Source of the DNA: Terriglobus albidus
GTDB taxonomy: Bacteria; Acidobacteriota; Terriglobia; Terriglobales; Acidobacteriaceae
Direction: 5' to 3'
Assembly (NCBI RefSeq): GCF_008000815.1
Contig: NZ_CP042806.1
Location: 2,418,001-2,482,000, forward strand
DNA: 64,000 nucleotides
Positions within the stretch are counted from its first letter, which is position 1; every line of letters starts with the position of its first letter. Below the pieces are notes generated by a model. That model was not told the DNA's origin and ran no database searches. It was given only the letters and a program-made list of their open reading frames with translations. Shown here piece after piece: positions 9,167 through 16,873 of the stretch. Position numbers and translations under genes: made by a program.

Positions 9167-10030
9167 TCAGGTCGAAGCCTTCAGGCGGCGAGGTGTCGCG
9201 ACTTTGGCGGGTTTTTCCGTAACGCGCTTCGTGCGTAAATGTTCCTGAAGCACGCGTTCCGACTCTCGTTGGCGGCCCCTGAGCAAGAGATTGTTGGCAT
9301 CGTTCAGGTGGTCCGCCATCAGCTTCCGCGCCAGCTCCGCATCCCGCTGCTTGATGGCGTTGAAGATGGGTTTGTGAAATGCGAGCGTGTGTTCCAGCTC
9401 AACGAGCTGTGATGTCACCAGCATGACATTGAGCATGGCCCGGTGGATGAGGTGAAACAGCCGTTCGCTCAGGCGATTGCCCGAAGCAATGAAGATGGCC
9501 CGATGGAACAGTAGGTCCGAAGCGACCATTTGAAAGTGGTCGCCCTTGCTGTTTTCGAAATCATCGAGAGACTGTTTCAGAAGCGCGATATCGGCCGAGT
9601 TCGCATGCTCGGCGGCGCGTGCCGCCAGTGCCGGCTCCATGATCAGACGCATCTCCATCAGTTCCTGCCAGGAGATGTCGTCCAGCAGGAAAAGGAACTC
9701 CATCGGTACGGCCAATACTGAAGAAGCGTCGGGATTCAGATAGCTGCCGTCCCCGACTTTCTGTTGAATGACGCCCATGATTTCCAGCACCTTAAGCGCC
9801 TGCCGAAGAGACGACCGGGCAACACCAAAGTGCTGCGCAAGTTCACGTTCAGAAGGTAGCTTCGACCCTGGTGAGAGCAATCCGTCGCTCAGCATTTGCT
9901 GAAAACGAAGGATCAGAAGATGAGTGACATCTCCTTTGTCCTTGCCCCCGGGCGTCATCAGAGACAATCTCGTTTTACCGCGTCCACGCATGTCGTAATG
10001 GTGCACGAAGAATCCCGGAGCAGCAAGCAT
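9167..10030 (-). CDS. GntR-family transcriptional regulator, FadR/FCD type
   Basis: This is a 287-aa DNA-binding regulator. The N-terminal GntR winged helix (about 35-105) has the hallmark LLSPGSKLPSERELAQHFGV followed by SSLRQALKVLEIMGVI. The C-terminal FCD all-helical effector domain (about 120-250) contains MRLIMEPALAARAAEHA, DLLFHRAIFIASGN and a late His (ADHLNDANN), typical of metal- and acid-binding FCD proteins. It likely responds to a sugar acid. It lies between two transcription units that carry near-identical palindromes (5778-5792 and 10071-10085). The start codon is uncertain: ATG 10030 has only a weak ribosome-binding site, and internal ATGs at 9991 and 9958 are possible. Confidence 0.9.
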   Translation of the reverse strand: MLAAPGFFVHHYDMRGRGKTRLSLMTPGGKDKGDVTHLLILRFQQMLSDGLLSPGSKLPSERELAQHFGVARSSLRQALKVLEIMGVIQQKVGDGSYLNPDASSVLAVPMEFLFLLDDISWQELMEMRLIMEPALAARAAEHANSADIALLKQSLDDFENSKGDHFQMVASDLLFHRAIFIASGNRLSERLFHLIHRAMLNVMLVTSQLVELEHTLAFHKPIFNAIKQRDAELARKLMADHLNDANNLLLRGRQRESERVLQEHLRTKRVTEKPAKVATPRRLKAST

Positions 10031-10054
10031 TCTTCTGCGAAGGCTGGAAAGAGC

Positions 10055-10085
10055 TTGACAGGGATTCTCTAATGGTACTACCTTT
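10055..10085 (+). promoter_or_regulatory. promoter with GntR-type operator before the GH39 operon
   Basis: TTGACA (10055-10060), then 10 bases, then AATGGTACTACCTTT (10071-10085). The arms match in six of seven positions around a single central base. The layout is the same as at 5762-5792. The site lies in the divergent region next to the GntR gene, so it may also mediate autoregulation. Confidence 0.75.
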
Positions 10086-10119
10086 GGCGCATTCGAATAC
10101 CTCGCATAAAGGGGATGTA

Positions 10120-11838
10120 ATGCAGCTCAACAAACTCAGCCAGCTGGCTTTTGTGTTGGCGGCGTCTGCCGGTGTCGTGAGTGCTCAGGGCACTGTTCCT
10201 GCGCCATTACCGGCATCGAGTGAAAAGCCAGTTGCCATTTCTGTGGACCTATCCAAGCCGATTGCGCCCAATAAGCCGATCTATAGCTGGTTTGGTTATG
10301 ACGAGGGCAACTACACCACCATGCGCGATGGAAAGAAGTTGCTGGGGGAGCTGCGAGACCTTAGCCCAGTGCCGGTCTACATCCGCGCGCATCACCTGCT
10401 GACCTCCGGGAATGGAGTGGCGGAGCTGAAGTGGAGCTCGACCAACATCTACAGTGAAGACGCTAACGGCAAGCCGGTCTATGACTTCAAGATCATCGAT
10501 GGCATCTTCGACGAGTACAAAGCCGCCGGTGTCCGGCCAATGGTGGAACTCGGCTTTATGCCGAAGGATCTGGCAGCGACGCTTCCGGACCGGAAGGAAT
10601 ATCAGGTCCATTATCCGAAGAGCGCCATCTCAGGAGCGTCCAACAATCCTCCGAAGGACTACAAGAAGTGGGGCGAGCTGGTGCGGGTGCTGACCGCCCA
10701 TCTGGTCGAGCGCTACGGACGTGAGACGGTTCTTCAGTGGTACTTCGAAGTGTGGAATGAGCCCGATATCGACTACTGGCACGCCACCCCCGAGGACTAC
10801 TGGAAGTTGTATGACTATGCGGTTGCCGGTGTGCGGTCTGCACTGCCCGGAGCCAGGGTCGGCGGGCCTGCGACGACCAGCCCGCGTTCGGACAAGGCAC
10901 AGAAGTTTCTGCAGAACTTCCTCGAGCATGTGAACACGGGCAAGAGCGCGGCCACGGGTGGCGCGGTGCCTATGGACTTTATCTCCTTCCATGTGAAGGG
11001 GCAGCCCACTATCACCAACGGACATGTACAGATGGGGATCGATCGGGAGCTGAAGGATGCAGACCGCGGATTTGCAACCATCGCCTCGTTTGCCAGGTTC
11101 AAGAACCTGCCGATCATTCTGAGCGAGGCGGATCCGGAGGGATGTGCGGCGTGCTCCAGCAAGGTCAATCCGGCAAACAACTATCGCAACGGCACGCTCT
11201 ATCCCGCATATACAGCGGCGGCCTACAAGGCACTCTTCGAACTGCAGGACAAGCACAAGGTCAACCTGATCTCGATGCTGAGCTGGTCGTTTGAGTTTGA
11301 AGACCGGGAGTATTTCGAAGGCTTCCGTTCGCTCTCTTCGAATGGAGTCAACAAGCCCGTTCTCAATCTCTTCCGCATGGTTGCTCTGATGGGTCCGACC
11401 CGAGTGGCGACGTCGAGTGACGGGAAGGTGCCGCTGGAGAGCCTGGTGGCGAGTGGCGTGCGCGAAGCCGCCGATGTCGATGCAATGGCAACCATCGGAA
11501 CGCGTCGTGCCGATGTGCTGCTGTGGAACTATCATGATGCCGATGAGCCGGCTGCTGCGGCGCCGACCAGCGTCGCCATTACTGGACTTCCAGTGACAGC
11601 GAAGCGCGTGCTGGTCAAACACTTCCGCATCGATGCCAATCACAGCAATGCATACACTGTGTGGAAGGCGATGGGATCCCCGCAGCATCCAACTTCGGAA
11701 CAGTATGCGGAGCTGGCGGATAAGGCGGGCCTGCAGCTTTTCGACTCACCCGTTTGGATGGATGTGGTGAACGGGCAGATCAAGGTCAGCACTGAGATGC
11801 CGCGCGAGTCCATCTCACTGCTACAGGTGAGCTGGTAA
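10120..11838 (+). CDS. GH39-like glycosidase (beta-xylosidase-type)
   Basis: This is a secreted protein of 572 aa with signal peptide MQLNKLSQLAFVLAASAGVVSAQ. The clan GH-A barrel resembles GH39: the acid/base Glu is in YFEVWNEPDIDYW (about residue 214) and the probable nucleophile Glu is in IILSEADPEG (about 336). SFHVKGQP and ISMLSWSFEFED follow the family pattern. GH39 members include beta-xylosidases and alpha-L-iduronidases, so the exact substrate is open. ATG 10120 is preceded by AAAGGGG; the frame is open to 10072, but that overlaps the operator. It is the first gene of an operon with a transporter and three sugar-acid enzymes. Confidence 0.8.
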   Translation: MQLNKLSQLAFVLAASAGVVSAQGTVPAPLPASSEKPVAISVDLSKPIAPNKPIYSWFGYDEGNYTTMRDGKKLLGELRDLSPVPVYIRAHHLLTSGNGVAELKWSSTNIYSEDANGKPVYDFKIIDGIFDEYKAAGVRPMVELGFMPKDLAATLPDRKEYQVHYPKSAISGASNNPPKDYKKWGELVRVLTAHLVERYGRETVLQWYFEVWNEPDIDYWHATPEDYWKLYDYAVAGVRSALPGARVGGPATTSPRSDKAQKFLQNFLEHVNTGKSAATGGAVPMDFISFHVKGQPTITNGHVQMGIDRELKDADRGFATIASFARFKNLPIILSEADPEGCAACSSKVNPANNYRNGTLYPAYTAAAYKALFELQDKHKVNLISMLSWSFEFEDREYFEGFRSLSSNGVNKPVLNLFRMVALMGPTRVATSSDGKVPLESLVASGVREAADVDAMATIGTRRADVLLWNYHDADEPAAAAPTSVAITGLPVTAKRVLVKHFRIDANHSNAYTVWKAMGSPQHPTSEQYAELADKAGLQLFDSPVWMDVVNGQIKVSTEMPRESISLLQVSW

Positions 11839-11850
11839 CGGAAAAGGGCG

Positions 11851-13134
11851 ATGACGATGGCCACGACCATGCGGAGTGAGTACAACCGTCTGTTGGAGAC
11901 GCGCTGGTACTACGTCGTACTGGTGACAGCGGCGATCGCCATCAGCTACTTCGACCGGCAGACGATTTCGGTGGCGATTGCTGCTATCCAGCAGTCGATA
12001 CCGATCTCGGAGCAGCAGTTCTCGTATTTACAGACTGCCTTTCTGCTGGCCTATGCGGCCATGTATATCGCCGGAGGACGGCTTCTGGACCGCATCGGTA
12101 CTAGCCGTGGATTTCTGCTGATCATGCTGTGGTGGTCGTTGGCATGTGCGCTTCATGGCTTCGCGCGCAACTTCACATGGTTGCTGGGTATGCGGTTTCT
12201 GCTGGGCATGGGCGAGGGGGGAGCGTTTCCGGCTGCGACCCGCGTTGTCGCGGAGTGGATGCCGCGAGAGCAGCGTTCGACGGCGATGGGACTGATCAAT
12301 GCCGGCACCGCATTCGGCTCCGTGCTGGCTCCGCCGTTGATTGGCGCTCTCATCCTCAACACCGGGTGGCGTTCCGTCTTCTTTGTCGCCGGGGCGATTG
12401 GTATGGCATGGACACTCTGGTGGGCGTTGAGCTACCGCAATAATCCCGCCACGTTGACGATGAGTACGCAGGATGCCCGCCTGCTGGCGGAGAAGTTATC
12501 GCTGCGCGAGATCGTAGGCGTGCGTAGCGTCCAGGTACTGGTCTTCGCCAAGTTCATGAGCGATTCAGCATGGTTTTTCCTGCTCTTCTGGTTGCCGAAG
12601 TATCTCTATGACGCCCGTGGCTTCGATATAAAACACGTCAGTTATTACGCCTGGATTCCTTATGCCGCGTCAGGTGTGGGCAGCTTTCTGGGTGGATACT
12701 TTTCCGCTCAGCTGTTACGACGCGGGCGCTCACTCAACTTCTCGCGCAAGCTGGTACTTGGGATCAATGCGGCGACGATGCCAGTGGTGATGCTGGTGCC
12801 CTTTGTTCCGGTAAGTGCTGCGATCTTCCTCTTCAGCCTCGCCTTCTTCTCGCAGCAGTCATGGTCGGGATTGATCATGACTATTCCCGCGGACGTCTTT
12901 CCGCTTTCGGCAGTTGGGACCGTCGCCGGACTAGTTGGTTTCGGTGGATCAATGGGCGGAGCGATCTTCGGCATAGTTGCGGGTCGTATGTTGCAGCACG
13001 GCTTCAGCTATACGGCGTTATTTTTTCTTGTCGGTACCTTCCACCTGATCGGCTTCCTGGCTCTGGCATGGCTGGGAGGCAGGATTCAACCACTTCGTTC
13101 AAAAGACCTCCGGGAGATAGAGAGCCTCACATGA
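11851..13134 (+). CDS. MFS transporter, anion:cation symporter (hexuronate/sugar acid) type
   Basis: This is a 427-aa inner-membrane permease with about 12 hydrophobic segments. Early features (ISYFDRQTISVAIAAIQ, GRLLDRIGTSRGF, MGEGGAFPAATRVVAEWMPREQRSTAMG) match the ACS family that includes ExuT and other sugar-acid transporters. Its stop overlaps the ATG of the next gene (ATGA), so translational coupling is likely. ATG 11857 is an alternative start better spaced from AAGGG. The substrate is probably the acid or sugar handled by the following dehydratase. Confidence 0.85.
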   Translation: MTMATTMRSEYNRLLETRWYYVVLVTAAIAISYFDRQTISVAIAAIQQSIPISEQQFSYLQTAFLLAYAAMYIAGGRLLDRIGTSRGFLLIMLWWSLACALHGFARNFTWLLGMRFLLGMGEGGAFPAATRVVAEWMPREQRSTAMGLINAGTAFGSVLAPPLIGALILNTGWRSVFFVAGAIGMAWTLWWALSYRNNPATLTMSTQDARLLAEKLSLREIVGVRSVQVLVFAKFMSDSAWFFLLFWLPKYLYDARGFDIKHVSYYAWIPYAASGVGSFLGGYFSAQLLRRGRSLNFSRKLVLGINAATMPVVMLVPFVPVSAAIFLFSLAFFSQQSWSGLIMTIPADVFPLSAVGTVAGLVGFGGSMGGAIFGIVAGRMLQHGFSYTALFFLVGTFHLIGFLALAWLGGRIQPLRSKDLREIESLT

Positions 13135-14303
13135 AGATCACTGAAGTCCGTACACGTGTCGTGCAATGGGAAGGTGAGACGGTTCCATTGCCCCCGCACT
13201 TCTGCACCAATCCCATGGATCTGGTCAGCTTTCGCCAGGCATCGATGGGTAACTTCGCTTTTCATGGATGGGTGTTGGTAGAAATCTTTACGGACAACGG
13301 TCTCGTTGGACTTGGGAACGCGGCACTGTCGCCTATGGTGACCAAGACCCTAATCGATACTTATTTGCGGCCTCTGTTGATCGGTGCTGACCCCTGGGAT
13401 GTCGAGTTCCTCTGGCAGCAGATGTATCGGCGAACACTGGCTTTTGGACGCAAGGGGGTAGCGCTCACAGCGATTTCGGCGGTGGATATAGCGCTCTGGG
13501 ACCTATTGGGCAAGGATGCAAAGCAACCGGTCTTCCGCTTGCTGGGCGGGCGCACCAAAGACCGGATTCCCGTCTATGCCAGCCGCCTGTACGCGATGCC
13601 GATCCCTGAATTACGCTCCGAGGCTCAGCGGTATAAAAATGAGGGCTACAAGGCGATGAAGCTTCGCTTTGGTTGGGGGCCGCTTGATGGAGCGGAGGGC
13701 ATGCAGAAGAACCTGGAACTCATTCGCACGGTAAGAGAGGTAGTCGGCGACGGTGTCGATATCATGGCCGATGCTTACATGGGATGGACACTGGACTACG
13801 CCAAGCGAATGCTGCCGCTGCTGGAGCCATTTCATCTGCGCTGGCTGGAAGAGCCTGTCATCCCAGATGACACCCGCGGGTATAAGGAATTGAAAGCGTA
13901 TGGCCGGGTCCCGATCGCAGGCGGTGAGCACGAGTTCACCATCTTCGGCTTCCGCGAACTCCTGGAGAATAACGCCCTCGATTACATTCAGTTCGACACG
14001 AATCGCGTTGGCGGTATCAGCCAGGCACGAAAGATCTCGGCCCTGGCGGAGTCATTCCAGATTCCGGTCGTGCCCCATGCAGGACAGATGCATAACTATC
14101 ATGTCGTGATGGCGAGCCTGAACTCGCCGATCGCCGAGTTTTTTCCCAAGGTAGATGTAGAGGTCGGGAACGAGCTGTTCTGGTACATCTTCGACGGCGA
14201 GCCGGTCCCGACCGATGGCCACATCAATCTCGATGAGAGTAAGCCGGGACTTGGTCTGACGGTTAACGAAGATTCACTGCGGCAATTCCACGTGATTGGA
14301 TAA
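13131..14303 (+). CDS. enolase-superfamily sugar-acid dehydratase, L-rhamnonate dehydratase-like
   Basis: This is a cytoplasmic protein of 390 aa in the mandelate racemase/enolase superfamily. The capping domain is at about 1-125 (ISAVDIALWDLLGK) and the barrel follows. YKAMKLRFGWGPLDG aligns with the rhamnonate dehydratase segment around its HWGPHDG. Metal ligands are probably Asp in DIMADAYMG, Glu in RWLEEPVIPDD and Glu in AGGEHE, with the catalytic His in VVPHAGQMHNYH. It should remove water from an aldonate to give a 2-keto-3-deoxy acid. The start is the ATG that overlaps the transporter stop. The stereochemical specificity cannot be read from the sequence. Confidence 0.82.
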   Translation: MKITEVRTRVVQWEGETVPLPPHFCTNPMDLVSFRQASMGNFAFHGWVLVEIFTDNGLVGLGNAALSPMVTKTLIDTYLRPLLIGADPWDVEFLWQQMYRRTLAFGRKGVALTAISAVDIALWDLLGKDAKQPVFRLLGGRTKDRIPVYASRLYAMPIPELRSEAQRYKNEGYKAMKLRFGWGPLDGAEGMQKNLELIRTVREVVGDGVDIMADAYMGWTLDYAKRMLPLLEPFHLRWLEEPVIPDDTRGYKELKAYGRVPIAGGEHEFTIFGFRELLENNALDYIQFDTNRVGGISQARKISALAESFQIPVVPHAGQMHNYHVVMASLNSPIAEFFPKVDVEVGNELFWYIFDGEPVPTDGHINLDESKPGLGLTVNEDSLRQFHVIG

Positions 14304-14306
14304 ACG

Positions 14307-15314
14307 ATGGCTCTTCATCTGGTTCAGCTTACAAACGGAGTTCAGCGCCGGGTCGCGCGTGTCGATGGAGACGGACTGATGTGCCTCAGCAACGTGTCAT
14401 CCGTATACGATCTGGCGCGTGATTGTGTTCGCGTACGACAGTCACTTGCGGCGTGTGCCGAAGCGCTGGATGTGGACGCGACGTTACGGTATGAGCCGAT
14501 CTACTCAGGGCAGTCGGAGTGGCGTCTGCTGCCGCCGGTGGATGTGCCGGGGAATCCGTCGCGCTGCATCGTCTCCGGAACTGGTCTCACGCATCTGGGC
14601 AGCGCCGCGTCGCGTCAGGCCATGCATGCGATGCAGGCCGAGGCGATGACAGACAGCATGCGCATGTTTCAGTGGGGACTGCTGGAGGGGAATCCCGGAA
14701 AAGGTAAGGTCGGCGTTGCTCCGGAGTGGTTTTATAAAGGAACCGGCACGATGGTGCGGGCTCATCTTCAACCGCTCGATGTGCCGTTTTATGCCGAGGA
14801 CGGCGGTGAAGAAGCCGAGGTCGCCGGTATCTACTTCATTGACAATGAGGGCATGCCGCAACGCCTTGGGTTTACTGCGGGTAATGAATTTTCAGATCAT
14901 GTTTTTGAGAAGAAAAACTACCTGAACCTTGCCGGCTCGAAGCTGCGGTCTTGTTCTCTGGGGCCGGAGCTGGTGGTGACCGACGATTTTGCGCGGGTGC
15001 CGGGCAGGGTTTCGATCGAGAGAGAGGGGAAGGAGCTCTGGTCTGCCGCGATCGAGACAGGCGAAGAGGCGATGTGTCACAGCCTCCAGAATCTGGAACA
15101 TCATCACTTCAAGTTCGAAAATCATCGTATTCCGGGCGACCTGCATGTGCACTTTCTAGGTGCTGCCGCCCTTAGCTTCAGCAACAACGTTAGTCTGGTA
15201 GAAGGCGACTGGATGCAGGTTGCGTTCGAGGGCTTTGGGCGTCCGTTGCGGAACCCACTTCGGGTAGCAACGCCGCAGTGTGATCGCTTGATTACCGTGC
15301 ACTCACTCGCCTAG
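14307..15314 (+). CDS. FAH-superfamily protein, AraD1/GguC-like
   Basis: This is a 335-aa cytoplasmic protein whose C-terminal two-thirds has the fumarylacetoacetate hydrolase fold (PEWFYKGTGTMVRAHLQPLDVP, EAEVAGIYFIDNEG, GFTAGNEFSDH). The N-terminal segment contains GTGLTHLGSAASRQAMH, as in AraD1/GguC proteins linked to pentose and sugar-acid catabolism. It starts 4 bases after the dehydratase stop. The likely role is dehydration or C-C cleavage of the 2-keto-3-deoxy acid made by the preceding enzyme. It might also supply the 2,4-diketo-3-deoxy acid hydrolase step missing from the fucose cluster, but that is speculation. Confidence 0.75.
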   Translation: MALHLVQLTNGVQRRVARVDGDGLMCLSNVSSVYDLARDCVRVRQSLAACAEALDVDATLRYEPIYSGQSEWRLLPPVDVPGNPSRCIVSGTGLTHLGSAASRQAMHAMQAEAMTDSMRMFQWGLLEGNPGKGKVGVAPEWFYKGTGTMVRAHLQPLDVPFYAEDGGEEAEVAGIYFIDNEGMPQRLGFTAGNEFSDHVFEKKNYLNLAGSKLRSCSLGPELVVTDDFARVPGRVSIEREGKELWSAAIETGEEAMCHSLQNLEHHHFKFENHRIPGDLHVHFLGAAALSFSNNVSLVEGDWMQVAFEGFGRPLRNPLRVATPQCDRLITVHSLA

Positions 15315-15332
15315 CTGAAACCGGAGAATGGC

Positions 15333-16205
15333 ATGAAGAGGATTGCTTTGCTGGGTTTGGGGACGATGGGCGCCGGTATGGGGAAGCGCCTGCTGGATGC
15401 GGGATTCTCACTGGCGGTTTATAACCGTACGGCTGCCAAAGCCGAGACGCTTCGGGAGGCCGGCGCTGTGGTAGCTGCTTCCCCAGCTGAGGCTGCTGGC
15501 GGCGCAGAGGTCGTGATCTCCATGCTGGCTGACGACCAGGCATCGCGAATGGTCTGGATGGGTGCCGAGGGTGCGCTCGCATCGGTGCCCGCCGGCGCCA
15601 TCCTGGTGGAGTGCGGTACGGTGACTCCGGACTGGGTGCAGGAATTGGGTCACGCAGCACAGGGGAAAGGGTGCGTGCTGCTGGATGCGCCGGTGACCGG
15701 GAGCAGACTGCAGGCTGCCGGAGGGGAGCTCACCTTTCTCGTAGGTGGGCCACTGACGGAGCTTGAGACGGCTCGGCCGGTGTTGGAGGCCATGGGAAAG
15801 AAGATCGTTCATGTAGGTCCCTCGGGCAGCGGAAGCCGCCTGAAGCTAGTCAACAACTTCCTGTGTGCGGTGCAGCTAGCCTCATTGGCGGAGGCTATCG
15901 GCTGGATGGAGCGCGCGGGGCTGGATATGGAGCTTTCGCTGGATGCGCTGAGCACAGGCGCTCCCGGGAGCCCATTGCTGAAGACCATGTCTCAGCGCAT
16001 GATGAAACGCGACTATCAGGTTAATTTTCTACTCCGGCTTCTGGGCAAGGACGTTGGGTATGCGCAGAAAGATGCCCAGCAGACCGGTATTTCCCTCCAC
16101 ACGGCAGGCAGCACGCTGGACCTCCTGGAGAGAGCGAAAGAATTGGGCTACGGAGAGCAGGACATGTCCTCCGTCGTGGAGCAGTTCCGCAACGGTAAGG
16201 GATAG
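15333..16205 (+). CDS. beta-hydroxyacid dehydrogenase (GarR/3-HIBDH family)
   Basis: This is a 290-aa NAD(P)-dependent oxidoreductase. The Rossmann motif GLGTMGAGMGKRLLDAGF is at 7-24, the substrate motif DAPVTGSRLQAAGGELTFLVGG at about 119-140, and the catalytic Lys is in GSRLKLVNNF (about 172). Family members reduce tartronate semialdehyde or oxidise 3-hydroxyisobutyrate. Here it probably reduces a semialdehyde or aldehyde fragment from sugar-acid breakdown. It is the last gene of the operon. Its stop codon TAG (16203-16205) is formed by the first bases of the dispersed repeat, which suggests that the original 3' end was altered by insertion. Confidence 0.88.
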   Translation: MKRIALLGLGTMGAGMGKRLLDAGFSLAVYNRTAAKAETLREAGAVVAASPAEAAGGAEVVISMLADDQASRMVWMGAEGALASVPAGAILVECGTVTPDWVQELGHAAQGKGCVLLDAPVTGSRLQAAGGELTFLVGGPLTELETARPVLEAMGKKIVHVGPSGSGSRLKLVNNFLCAVQLASLAEAIGWMERAGLDMELSLDALSTGAPGSPLLKTMSQRMMKRDYQVNFLLRLLGKDVGYAQKDAQQTGISLHTAGSTLDLLERAKELGYGEQDMSSVVEQFRNGKG

Positions 16206-16291
16206 AGCATTTTTCCTGTAGGTGCAGTGTAGGGGTTCCGCATCCATGACGCCCCCTTTCCGGAATACCCGGCAACAGGAAAAATGCTCTA
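16203..16291. repeat. palindromic dispersed repeat, copy 2 (89 bp)
   Basis: The ends are a perfect 17-bp inverted repeat: TAGAGCATTTTTCCTGT at 16203-16219 and its complement at 16275-16291. The inner sequence shares CCTGTAGGTG, GTGTAGGG and CAACAGG blocks with copy 3 at 39522-39636, so the copies are homologous beyond their ends. The first three bases form the stop codon of the dehydrogenase gene. The strong hairpin may also end transcription of the operon. Confidence 0.85.
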
Positions 16292-16347
16292 GCACAGCTT
16301 TAAAGCAAGGTAAAACGCTTCGCCTTGGAGCGATCCGATGCCCTTAC

Positions 16348-16389
16348 GGGAGGGTATGATACCGTCCCATCGCAAACACAAACGTTTGT
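16348..16389. promoter_or_regulatory. two adjacent palindromes, candidate operators
   Basis: 16348-16368 is a 21-bp palindrome around a central G: GGGA-G-GGTAT-G-ATACC-G-TCCC, with one symmetric G/G mismatch. Its GGTAT/ATACC core resembles GntR/FCD operators. Ten bases later, ACAAACGTTTGT (16378-16389) is a perfect 12-bp palindrome with a central CG, and its core and right flank resemble the site at 5461. TATGAT at 16355-16360 could be a -10 element, but I see no good -35. The target would be the beta-helix gene at 16874. Confidence 0.45.
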
Positions 16390-16448
16390 CTAAAGCAGAC
16401 GATGCGGCCTGTCTTCCTGAAACAATGACTCAATTTCGGGGAATACTG

Positions 16449-16610
16449 AGCTGTTACGTTATGTAACGGCTTGGAACTTCCCGTGGGCAGGACTCAGGAA
16501 CGATAGTTCTCAGCCGTGCGGGGAATGAGGTTTAGCCTCGTCTCCCACCGGTTTTGAAAACTGGACTCCCGACAAGGCTACCCATGAAGCATCTTTCGAG
16601 ATGTACCTCC
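16449..16610. other. possible structured leader RNA (hairpin plus three-way junction)
   Basis: A 9-bp hairpin with one G-T pair is at 16449-16457/16463-16471. Downstream, helices can form a three-way junction: P1 GAGGT 16527-16531 with ACCTC 16605-16609; P2 16533-16542 with 16571-16580, enclosing an inner hairpin at 16548-16564; P3 CATCT-TTCG-AGATG at 16590-16603. The best strand is unclear, because P2 favours minus-strand RNA and its inner hairpin favours plus. No known riboswitch motif was recognised. Sequence pairing by eye is the only support. Confidence 0.3.
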
Positions 16611-16873
16611 ACACCTCCGGCGCCCTTTTGTTTCCAGACCCAAGATGTACGCAGCCTGCGAGCGGCACTATCGCCAGATGGTTGATAGACCCTCGCTGTC
16701 TTATTTGAACCAGACCACATCCCAGATCCACCCCAACGGAACCATACAAGGGAGGCATTGAAGACTTCCTGATCTTCCGTCTGCAGCTTCCTGCGTCTCC
16801 ACACCTTTTGGCGGCGTTCGGATCGCTCGCGATACAGCAACAGCACGATCGAAGTTTATTTCTGGAGGAGCTT

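Noticed and set aside
16548-16564. Anticodon-arm-like hairpin (CCGGTTTTGAAAACTGG) that could suggest tRNA-Ser(UGA) on the plus strand or tRNA-Sec(UCA) on the minus strand
   Set aside because: No matching acceptor stem, D arm or 7-base T loop could be found around it on either strand; the nearby TTCG hairpin has a 4-base loop, unlike a T arm.
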